From the NCBI GenBank assembly GCA_029204225.1, contig CM055109.1:27224178-27288177 (forward strand): a DNA stretch of 64,000 bases, read 5' to 3'. The notes beneath the pieces are model-generated. The model ran no database searches. It saw nothing but the letters and a program-made list of their open reading frames with translations, and was not told where the DNA came from. The DNA comes from Diphasiastrum complanatum. Taxonomy: Eukaryota > Streptophyta > Lycopodiopsida > Lycopodiales > Lycopodiaceae. The position numbers and the translations under genes were made by a program. Shown here one piece after another: positions 33,966 to 42,799 of the stretch (positions are counted from its first letter, which is position 1; the number at the start of each line of letters is the position of its first letter).

Positions 33966-34911
33966 TGGGAGTCACGGATCCGATACTCAACTACATGCAT
34001 AAACTAGTCATGTAACCAGACATAGCTCAAGAAGTTCAATATTCTGAAACATGGAGCAATCCTACCACTATCTACTAAATCAAAAAGTGATCAAGAACAA
34101 GATTAACTACTGAAACAAGGAACAAGAAACAGTAACTAGATTCCTAGTAGCATTTTAACAGCCTAAGAATCAAGAAACACTCATTTCTTGATGCCTAGAT
34201 TGCTCAAGAACAATCAAGAACTGGAATGTAAGAAAGTATGCAAGATCTACACCACTATTTCAGACTATTTAGTTTACTTGAGTGCTGATTCCTACCTTAT
34301 TCCACAAACAAGAAATGAATCCTAATCCACAACTAAGCAAGAAACAAGGAAACAAGAAACTAGTTAATCCACAATACAAGGAAATCAAGCATGCTCATAG
34401 AAACTTCACTCAAGAACATTGCCATGAACAAGGAGCTTAGCAATTATCAAGAACTCGTGGAGGATCTTCTTTATTTGCTCAAGAGAACTTGACAATACAT
34501 TCAAAGCTCCCTCACAAGAGAGGGGGGCCCTTAAATAAGCAAGAAGGCTGCCCATGTGGAGCCCAAGTGGCAATTCCACCAAATTAGAAATTACATGTGG
34601 AATTTGCCCTTCCACTAAAGGTCACCATCAAAGGGTGGCTCACTCTAACTAATTTAAGGGGGGTCTACATTTATTTACAAAGCCTAGGAAATATGACTAG
34701 CTCCTACAAGGTCGTTCCTTCTCCTGGGATACATCATGTAGGCTCACATAGATATTTCACTGTCATCCTAGCTAGTAATTTCTCGGCTCTCATGCTCGGC
34801 TCTTAGCTTCTTCTGCTCTCCTCCTTCTGAGACCTCCTCGGTCATGGGTGAGAGGCATTATGTGTCTTCAGCTTGGCTCGACATCTGGGGATTCTCTGAA
34901 ATCTGCTAACA
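33966..34911 (-). repeat. 5' LTR of the giant element
   Basis: A 946-bp copy, nearly identical to 9309-10253. On the minus strand it starts TGTTAGC at 34911 and ends CTCCCA at 33966. No clear tRNA primer site follows (CTGACAGGCTGGAAAA), unlike the other elements here. Confidence 0.95.
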
Positions 34912-35690
34912 GTTGCCTTCACAGGGAGCTCCTGCACTGCTTCAAGAGAGAGTTTCCATTTGATCCGGGTGAAATGAGTGCCCATCCTTTTCGAGCTGCC
35001 TCTTTCAATACTCCATATAGCACCATGTCTTCGGACTCATTTTCGTTAAGGGGAAACTCCTCCCATGCGCATGAGAAATGAGGACTCAGACTTGTGGGAG
35101 TTCCACACACACACTTTGATCCCCATGGGCTGAGCAATGGCGATCTTTGCCACCGAATTATCTTATGTAATCAGGTCTTGGTTGGAGTTATCAGCAAGGC
35201 AGCTATGAAAGTCGACCCAAGCCACATTCTCCTGTTCATTGTCTTGCAAAGCCTCTCCTGGAGTGGTTGAAATCATATCTCTTTTCAGAAATTGCTCTTC
35301 TGCACTGTTCTTTTCCCAATATCCTTCTGTGCATTGCTCCCCAAGGTTATGCTGTGAATTTTCATTTTTGTAATCCAAAATATTATCCAATCTGATGTTC
35401 TCTGCTCCTTCATAAATAGACAGTTCAACAATCCCAGAAGTTAATGCAGAGAAAAGCTCTGGAGAACCCAAATTGGTATCAACATGTAACTTGAATTCTG
35501 TGTATATGGTGGAGTTCCAGTGTAGATCTCAAACAAGTTTCAGTGTTAATTTCTCCCCAAAGCTGGTCTTCAAAATTGAAATGTTGTAGCAGGCTACTCT
35601 TCGGCTCAAATTCCACAGCCTCCCTGAGAAAGCACCTCGGCTCAAAGGGCTCATAGCCCATGATGATGAGGAGCTGCAAACCCAAAAAAC
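34912..35690 (-). pseudogene. ERF transcription factor, N-terminal half
   Basis: Broken minus frames read SLLQHFNFEDQLWGEINTE (about 35620-35560), then an open stretch 35471-35163 with a stop before DNSVAKIAIA. They end in EEFPLNENESEDMVLYGVLK at about 35070-35010, the conserved motif N-terminal to the AP2 domain in group IX ERFs. It abuts the LTR at 34911; the AP2 domain resumes at 9308 past the other LTR. Frameshifts and stops show the gene was already dead or died after capture. The pairing of the two halves is strong evidence for the insertion boundaries. Confidence 0.8.
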
Positions 35691-36500
35691 AATCTCTTCA
35701 TCCACACTCAATCACAAGCACATATCCATAATAGCCAAAGACAAACTTATCTGCAAACGTTGACAACGATCGAAAAAGTTTTTCAAGAGTTACAATGCAA
35801 CGAGAATGGTCTAACTACGCAGCAGGGGCAAGAGCATATCCAAATTTTTGGTCAAAACAAGCTTGAAGAGAAAACTATGAGTAGCACAACTCTACACTAA
35901 ATTCAGAGCATGTTATGCATACATTGCACCTTTTGAAGAAGAAATTTAATTTTGCAAGGCAAGCCCTCCGCATTGCCCCCCTTTCGATAGTTGTCCAAAA
36001 TATTATGATTCTTAGATTAAGAGTGTTCAAAACATGCGCAGTTGGTTGCACTCAGGACGTCTTTGTCAACCAGTTGCTGAAATTCGATGTGGATGACATA
36101 TTTGTAGAGAAAAGTTATGTAATAGATCACTAATAAATCTTCGTTAGTCTACATTGAACATCCTTTCACATAGAGTGCAAAGGTTTTCAGCTCTATGCAC
36201 AAGAAAGACGATTTTCACTATTTTGCACTTCCGTACTTGCGTTCACATTTGCTCTCGATTTGAGGATAGATTCACTTGACTCCCTTGCTAAAATGCAAAT
36301 TGAAATCCTACGAGATATCTAATCACAATACTTCAATCTACAAATCTGTTTCATGGACTCGGATAACAACACAACTTATTACCTATTGCTAGAAGTGAGA
36401 TCTTTGTTCAGATCTTTGTTAGAAGGTATTGAAGGTCTCTCTCGGCCTCTCTCTGACTGCGAGATGTGCGAGATATGTGAAGGTCCCGAAGGTCTCTCTT
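35691..36500. other. Helitron 1 interior, unassigned
   Basis: A 72-codon plus frame (35915-36133) has no recognised family. The rest shows no coding signal; it is presumably ERF upstream DNA or filler. Confidence 0.35.
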
Positions 36501-36663
36501 GGCCTCTCTCTCTCTCTCTCTCAGTATGCGAGATATGCCAGTTGTACGAGATATGTGAAATATTCAAGACGCGGCATGTGCGATCTCTCTCTCTCTCTCT
36601 ATGCATCACGTGCGCGCATACACACACACACACCTCATCGGATTGGCCATCACCCAAATCGTC

Positions 36664-36699
36664 TGCCCTCGCCTGTCAACGATGGGCACACTTCGCTAG
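36664..36699 (+). other. Helitron 1 3' terminus: hairpin and CTAG
   Basis: TGCCCTCG pairs with CGATGGGCA (one bulged base) around a short loop, then CACTTCG-CTAG. (CT)n and CACACA runs lie upstream, as in Helitron 2. Confidence 0.75.
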
Positions 36700-36820
36700 T
36701 CTATATTAATTAAAGAAATAGCGTTTTGCAAGCAACTCATGTTGCCCGATAACGCATGACGGACACGCTGTCCGGGAACCTTTTCCCTTTGTTTTTGAAA
36801 CTAATTTTGAAAATAAGAGA

Positions 36821-36821
<1 letters not shown>

Positions 36822-36854
<33 letters not shown>
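36822..36854. repeat. (TC)n microsatellite
   Basis: An uninterrupted TC run just before the captured eIF4B start. Confidence 0.97.
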
Positions 36855-36858
<4 letters not shown>

Positions 36859-36917
36859 GTTTTTGTGAGTGATCAGAAGGAAGAAGCAAAAGAACGAAGG
36901 AGGGCGCAACACAAACG

Positions 36918-37715
36918 ATGGTGAAGCCGTGGGGGGCAATCGAAGCCTGGGCTGAGGAAGCAAAGTGGGCGGAAGAGGAGGTAAAGGAGCTAGCAGCAGC
37001 TGCTGGTAGGGAGGAAGGGTTTCCAATCTTGGATGAGGCAGTAGTGACAACAAGCGCTAGGTAGTAGCGACAACAAGTGTTGGCAAGCAGCATCAGAGCA
37101 ATAAGAAGAAAGCTCGATGCCGACGGTGATCAGTGGTCTGGAGGAATGCCACAGTTGGATGAGTCAAGGCCTGTAGAAAGGCCTCATTTGATCCTGCTGC
37201 CTGGAAGCCAAATTGTGGATGTGTCAATCCCTTCTGCTATATCCTCAAAAGAGACTCCCGTTGGCAAAGGCTCAGAAATTGTTGAGAGCCACCCATCTAT
37301 GCCTGACATTCAGCTTTCTAAGCCAAAGCCAAGACGAATCCATTTGGTGCTGCCCATTCTCGGGAAGCAGAAAAGGGTCACGACTGGAGGAAGTTTGAAG
37401 CTGAGCTGGAGAACAGAGAAAGAGAGATCAAAAACTCCCTGCCATCCACACCTGACGGTGGTCCACAACGTTGGACACATCTGCCATTGAAATATGAACC
37501 GCATGGACAAGGCAGAGAAAACAGTCGTCCTTCCAGCAACCATTCGAGTCAGCCTCAAACACCTGACTTGTCTACTCAATTGTGAACAAAATCTTGTGCC
37601 AAGGTCAATCCTTTTGGTGATTCAAAGCCTCTCGCAATTCTACTAGAGGAGAAGGGCAAAGATTGGAGGAGAATCGATTTTGAACTTGAACACAGATCAG
37701 TTGAAAGGTTTGTCC
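36918..37715 (+). pseudogene. Captured eIF4B (translation initiation factor) fragments
   Basis: ATG at 36918 opens MVKPWGAIEAWAEEAKWAEE, the conserved N-terminus of plant eIF4B, through FPILDEAV to a TAG at about 37062. The frame resumes as a 137-codon stretch to 37490 containing RPHLILLPGS. Further on (37598-37710), KVNPFGDSKPLAILLEEKGK followed by DWRRIDFELEHRSVER is the family's C-terminal motif. It stops exactly at a GT (AAG|GTTTGT), an intact splice-donor context. Genomic, not cDNA, capture is implied. eIF4B assists eIF4A in unwinding mRNA leaders; this copy has stops and cannot make the full protein. Confidence 0.75.
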
Positions 37716-38169
37716 ATTTTTTTCAATGCCTGTAGAAATGCTTCGCTGACATTCTAAAAGAGATTTTTTCACAGGAATATATTGTCCTTGAATTTGTGAT
37801 TTCTTTTGGGAAGTTCCCCGTGTTATTCATTGTTGCATACTTGGTATTTTTACTGAGTCCCATGCTATAATTTTGTCAAAAATCAGAGGTATGCAAATTC
37901 TTTATGTGGTTGGGCTTCTTTAAGTTTTCATATGCTTGCAAGTTTGAAAAGATGCTCTCATGTAAGGTCACATGAGAAGAATTTGTATATACATCCCATG
38001 TTTCATATTATTCTTTGTTTGGAGCTTTGCACATTACATGCCACCATGCAAGTAGTGTCGAATTTGTGTCACGGTTTCTATCACATTCATTGACTTAAAT
38101 ATGTTTAGTGTATGTTGCTTGGACTCATTATAATTGTCCTGATTCTTTAATAACAGTTTATCTTGAGCA
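37716..38169 (+). other. Presumed captured intron sequence
   Basis: T-rich, intron-like DNA follows the splice-donor context of the eIF4B fragment; no further exon was recognised. Confidence 0.35.
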
Positions 38170-38184
38170 TCAAATTAGAGCAGG

Positions 38185-38328
38185 TAGGGTAAAGGGAGGG
38201 CGCAAGGGGAGGCCACGTTGGGAGGGTGTAGGGTGGGCGCAGGGAGGGCAAAGGGAGCGCATGCGGAGAGGACGCAAGGGCGGGGGTGTGGGGAGGGTGC
38301 AGGGATGCGTGCAAGGGAGGGGACATTT
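38185..38328. repeat. G-rich array, GGGAGGG(C/T)GCA units
   Basis: GGGAGGGCGCA-like motifs repeated about ten times. The runs of three or four G could form quadruplexes. Confidence 0.6.
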
Positions 38329-38400
38329 ATGTCTCTCTCTCTCTCTCTCTCTCTCACTTGCACACAGACACACCATCGGCCGACCTAAGTCATTGCTCGG
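38329..38400 (+). repeat. Helitron 3'-like module (internal)
   Basis: (CT)n then CACTTGCACACAGACACAC and CATCGGCCGACC. This is the same order as in the true 3' ends at 36587-36699 and 40423-40721, but without hairpin and CTAG. Confidence 0.45.
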
Positions 38401-39079
38401 GGTCATTTATACCAGTAAGTCATTCTATGATTCTATATTGCCTAGGCAAAAGCTTTAGCGTAGTGTGTGTTTAACTAAGCATTGATCTCTGTGATTTGGT
38501 GCTGGACAGTGGGCAAAGAGATCATCGATCTTTGTCTTATACCGGTCTTCAGGGCATGTTACACTGACTAGGTGAAGGGAAGAGAAGACTCACCATTGGG
38601 GCCGAGAGAAGTGTGAGTAATCTGGGATAGCTCCTTGCAGACATCGATGTTCCTGAGAACGGTTTTTACGGTTAAATGTAATTTATGTTAACATAATTTG
38701 TGTGTATTATTCTTAAGAACTTGAATGGATCTTGGATTAAAGTGTTGTAGGTCTTTGCAGAGGCTTTGAGGTAGCCGCTGCAGTTAGAAGCCCGAGAGAC
38801 CACCCGTAGGGAGACTGTTAAATTACGACATTTGCGCATACAAAAAAAAAAGTAGCATTATTGAACCAATACAGCGGCTTCAGTGATGCTGGTTACACTA
38901 CAGAAAGCAGTAACTTTATTTGATGTTCTGTGTGGTTGCATTATAACATTTTAGGGGCTTCAACATAACAGGGTAAATTAGTCTGTGTCATGAGACTAAA
39001 TTCCATGGCAGAACCCTACCTTTAGCACCAATGATATTACACTACTTCAGCATATGCTTTTCTTGTATGTCGTGATTTG

Positions 39080-39175
39080 TGCTGCTAAGTGGAGTAGAAC
39101 TCCTGAGCTCAAGTAAAGGAAAGGAAGTTCTCACCAACATGCCACTTATTGGGAAACCAATTGAGCACATGTATA
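39080..39175 (-). repeat. SINE-like tRNA-derived stretch
   Basis: On the minus strand TGCTCAATTGGTT resembles an A box and CAGGAGTTCTACTCC resembles a degenerate B box, at a spacing of about 45 bases. No target duplication was identified. Confidence 0.35.
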
Positions 39176-40365
39176 CATTAGTTTCAGCTTCTTTGTGTGG
39201 TTATTTCATATCAATGGGACTAACGAAAGGCCGCGGTTGGTGGTATTTCGCTCCAATAAGCATATCTACGTGCAGGTAATTGATGATACAAAGATGCAAA
39301 CAATTGTTGCTTCATCGACTTTAAGCAAGCCTATGCATGGAGAGGTGGAGATTTCTTCGGGGCCAACTATTCTAAGTTGAATTCACCTTGAAACCTTATG
39401 CATTGTCCATATTATTAAGCTTTGTTTTCTTTTTTATGTTCATGTTGTGTGGTTGTGTGGAGCTAAATCAAACCTCAAACCTCAAGGAGAGGAGAGGAGG
39501 CCTTCACCAATAAAACACATATTGGAGGACAATATAGTAAAGCTTTGTTGGTGACATTGTTGAACATGAAAAAGCCACATTCTATTCTTTGCTTTTTGTG
39601 ATCTACTCATGCTTTTATTAATGGTGAGTACTACATTATTTGCTTTGTCCTTTTTGGCTCTTGTCGGTGCTCTTTTTGCATTCACATCTTCAACCAAGTT
39701 GTACCCATTTGGTTTGTGCTAAATCTCTCCTTCTTCAATGATGCATTTTCCTCACCTACTATGTTATTTAGTTATGTTTTAAACAAGCTCATGATTGAAA
39801 TGTGATTCTCCTTCTTTTTAATGAGGAAGTACTACTAGGGACCTCATTTGATTGGCTTTGTTCTTTTGTGCCAGCCTTCATAATCATCTACCCTTAACCT
39901 TTGGAGAAGCAATAGAAACCCAATGCTTTGGTCAACTATATCAATGAGATATAAATGCTAATGTGGATTTATGTTTGTGCTTGTGGCTTGCACCCCTTGT
40001 TGCTAAAAAATATAGTACGGATGCCTCAACATTTCTATGCATGATCAAGTTGATGCTCCAAGAGTTATAAGACTTTGTGGTTGGACTCCATGAAGTTGAA
40101 GATTGCATGTCTTTGTTGCTATTTTGGGTTCTATCTTAGATTTAGCATCAATGCAATTTTTTGCTATTTTGGCTCATTGAGACCTTTGTCAAGTCGTAGT
40201 TAGCTAGATTGTGTTTATCCTTCTATCCTTGGTGTAGTTTGCCCACACAACTATGTTATCTGAATACCAAAGGGCTGCAGGCAGTTATCATTCTATTAGT
40301 TTGAGAATTATTAATTGGTAAAATGATGAGGTATATGTTTCTGTGAATACTCAAGTGCAGGGACG
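39176..40365. other. Helitron 2 interior, unassigned
   Basis: T-rich sequence without recognised coding or repeat structure. Confidence 0.4.
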
Positions 40366-40408
40366 GGCACGCCCGTAGACTTCTGGGCTCACATCGACGG
40401 GCACACTT

Positions 40409-40421
40409 GCCCCCCCCCCCC

Positions 40422-40494
<73 letters not shown>
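40409..40494. repeat. C-run, (CT)n and (CA)n compound microsatellite
   Basis: C14, then CT for 18 bases, then CA for 54 bases, just inside the Helitron 2 3' module. Confidence 0.97.
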
Positions 40495-40496
<2 letters not shown>

Positions 40497-40691
40497 CATC
40501 GGTCGCCCGCCATCGGCTAATCGTCACTGACAACTTTTGACCCAAACCATCGGCCGTAACCCAAATTGTCAGCTGCCCATCATCGGCCGGCCGCCGTCCA
40601 TTGTCCGCCACCTTCAATCATCAATCGCCCGCTCTGTGCATAATCCACACGTCTCGACCACAAGCCGCCACCTAGATCGTCGGCCGTCCAT

Positions 40692-40721
40692 TGCCCGTCA
40701 TCGACGGGCACACTTTGCTAG
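40692..40721 (+). other. Helitron 2 3' terminus: hairpin and CTAG
   Basis: TGCCCGTC-ATC-GACGGGCA is a perfect 8-bp stem with a 3-base loop, followed by seven bases and CTAG, then the host T. Confidence 0.9.
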
Positions 40722-41580
40722 TAAAAGTGATAACAAATTTTGAGCATGTTTTCCATTTTCCAATTCATTCTATTGAAGGTTACTTGGAAACCCTAAAGTC
40801 GTATACTTAAAGCATTTTATGCAACTTCTTATGGGATAAATCAAAGCGGGATATTACCTAGTCATTACTTGGTTCGACTCACATATGTCAATTGCCTTAT
40901 TTATAGGGCTCTGTGAACTCTAAATAGTCATGTGGTTTCTCACCTTCACAACCGAGCACCATAGATGGGTTGAGATGGGTCGGGAGGAGGCTCATATTTT
41001 ATGGCACAAGATAATTCAACATAAATGTTTAAATTGGAGGAGCCTATTTTGCATCTTGACTAAGGGTACATGCACGGCCCCACTCTCATCCAAAAAAATG
41101 CATAATACACCATTCAAAATCAAGATTCACGATAAAATAGTTTATCGTTTAGCTCCTTAATTTGGGTGAGTCCTTGTTGCACTCCCAATCACAATCAAGC
41201 ATCCTCTATTCAAATGAAATCTTTGAATATTCTCACCGATAAAATATGCCCCGTGGCAAACATCCAAGTGCTCGGCCTCGAGCCCGTTGCCATTGAGCCC
41301 CATGTTGGATGAGCTCCTAGCAGCCAAGGGAGCACTTTCTATGTCCTCCATGTGAAGCCTCATCTATGTCACCCCTTCCCAAAAAAAATGAAAACCCCCC
41401 TTCTTGGTGGCACATGATTTAAAGCACCCCACCGTTGGATTTTATCATAAGCATTCAGATTTTGCCACGATTTCAGTCCAACTTTCGATGTACCACGTGG
41501 CAGGAATCCAAGTGATCGGGCGTAAAACATACAGTGTACCCCATGCTCGATGCTGCAGGATAGTGTGTTCTTGCTTGGTC

Positions 41581-41620
41581 TGGCGATGGCGATGGCGATG
41601 GCGATGGCGATGGCGATGAT
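41581..41620. repeat. (GGCGAT)n hexanucleotide array
   Basis: Six units in tandem. They would encode alternating Ala-Met on the plus strand. Confidence 0.95.
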
Positions 41621-41889
41621 TGTGTTGCTACCTGCAGCTGCGTGTTCGTTCTATTTTCAGAGCTTTGCTTGCTGCTATGGTGCCAAAGCCAGCAGCTCTG
41701 CTGGATCTTGCCTCGCTCTTGCAAATTCAGAGCATCAAACTCTGACGGTGATTCTTGAGGAAAAAAAAATTTCTGGATGTAAAAGATGCTGGATCATCCG
41801 ACCTGATGGCAGAGCTCTAGTTTCACATTTTCCAGATCGTGAATGAAATCTGTTTTGGAATGGATGAAGTTTCTGCAGAGATTATTTCG

Positions 41890-42330
41890 TGAGGATTCTT
41901 GTTTTGATTGGTTGTGATTCGTGTTCCGATTTATCGTAGCGGATAATTTTTCTTGTGATTCTGAATTCGATGTATTATGATTCGTGTTTGGATATTTTTC
42001 TTTCATGATTATTTGATCGATTCTGATTCATCATGGCTGATATTTTTAATCATGATTCTGGTTTTCGTCTATGATGATTCATGTTCTGAAGCGATATTTT
42101 TCTCTCATGGTTCTTTGATCGATTCTGATTCATGCTCTCATGATTCTGGGTTTGATCTTGTTCTGATCTAAATAACGGATGTGAGCTCTCATGATTCTAG
42201 TTTGATCGATTGTGATTTATGTTCTGATTAATCGTAGCGGCTATTTTTTTATCATGATTCTGGTTTTGATCAATTATGATTCATATTCTGATTTATATTG
42301 GCGGATATGAGTTCTCGTGAGTAAACTTCA
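41890..42330. repeat. Decayed tandem repeat, ~80-95 bp unit
   Basis: Five variants of TGATTC(G/A)TGTTC(C/T)GAT, TTATCGTAGCGGATA, TTTTTCTCTCATGATTCTGG and TTTGATCGATT recur in order. Confidence 0.7.
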
Positions 42331-42799
42331 ACATCTGATGACGATACCTCGATTGCAAATTATTACGTCATTGTTCAGATCTTAGGTTTCTCAATACTGG
42401 TCGCATTTCGAAGCCTAACTGCACCTTTTCTGCAGATTCTGTGAATGATGTTGCCTAGTGGCCGATATTGTTCCGTTCTGAAGCACAATGAATTTAAGTA
42501 TTTGTATATAGCTTGTTTTTCTGTTTGAGGATGTACTGCTTGATAGATCACTAATATGCAGAAAACTTGAGGTGTAAGGTCCTTCGGGAATGCAGCTAAT
42601 CGCGATATGAAGTGACGTTTGGATGGAATGGTGAGGACAATTATCAAGTCGAGCATGGATAAGAAGGAAATCAACCTATCAAAAAGGAAAATGATCCTAT
42701 GCCTCTACCAAGAGCTTTTCGATAGTCCCTCTGTAAAAGTCACTTAGTGAAATATCCGGGAGCCGTATCTCTTTCAAATTTTGTCTCCCATTCTAAGCC

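Larger units (their letters stand above)
9309..34911 (-). mobile_element. Giant 25.6-kb gypsy-type LTR element (Tat/Athila-like)
   Basis: Two direct repeats of about 945 bp (9309-10253 and 33966-34911) begin TGTTAG and end CCCA on the minus strand. They differ at only about a dozen positions by eye. Reading leftward from the right LTR: leader with minisatellite, gag (31790-30100), protease (29907-28452) and RT (28440-27603). Then come about 10.8 kb of unrelated broken elements, integrase (16770-15697), a minisatellite region, extra ORFs (14208-10461), polypurine tract and 3' LTR. The integrase style and the extra ORFs after integrase resemble the Tat/Athila branch. Flanks are the two halves of one ERF pseudogene. 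No matching 5-bp target duplication was found (CTCAG versus GTTGC). Confidence 0.85.
8317..36699 (+). mobile_element. Helitron 1 with captured host-gene fragments, split by a giant LTR element
   Basis: The left end is A|TCTATATTAATTAA (TC at 8317-8318). The right end has a GC-rich hairpin (8-bp stem with one bulge, 36664-36688) followed by CACTTCG and CTAG (36696-36699). These are canonical Helitron termini; there are no TIRs and no target duplication. Without the LTR element at 9309-34911, the Helitron is about 2.8 kb. It carries a transit-peptide-like fragment (8512-8801) and an ERF pseudogene in antisense. No Rep/helicase is visible, so it is non-autonomous. Helitron 2, directly to its right, has the same termini in the same orientation. 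That the two ends belong together is supported by the ERF halves matching up across the LTR element. Confidence 0.75.
36700..40721 (+). mobile_element. Helitron 2 carrying eIF4B gene fragments
   Basis: It starts TCTATATTAATTAAAG at 36700, directly after the CTAG of Helitron 1. It ends in a perfect 8-bp-stem hairpin (40692-40710), CACTTTG, CTAG (40718-40721) and a T. It is 4,022 bp long with no Rep/helicase, so non-autonomous. Cargo is eIF4B exon-like sequence with at least one intron border, a G-rich array, a SINE-like stretch and long CT/CA runs. Its first 16 bases and last ~25 bases match Helitron 1 closely, so both belong to one family and would be mobilised by the same transposase. Confidence 0.8.
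40722..42799. other. Upstream region of the DUF593 gene
   Basis: No confident promoter element was identified. It holds a hexanucleotide array (41581-41617), a 98-codon plus frame (41550-41846) with a hydrophobic repeat-encoded run, and a decayed tandem region at 41890-42330. The 5' UTR and possibly a leader intron probably lie here. Confidence 0.45.

Noticed and set aside
35915-36133. Copia RT-like frame in Helitron 1
   Set aside because: A few residues (VDDIFVEK) recall RT, but order and surrounding motifs do not fit.
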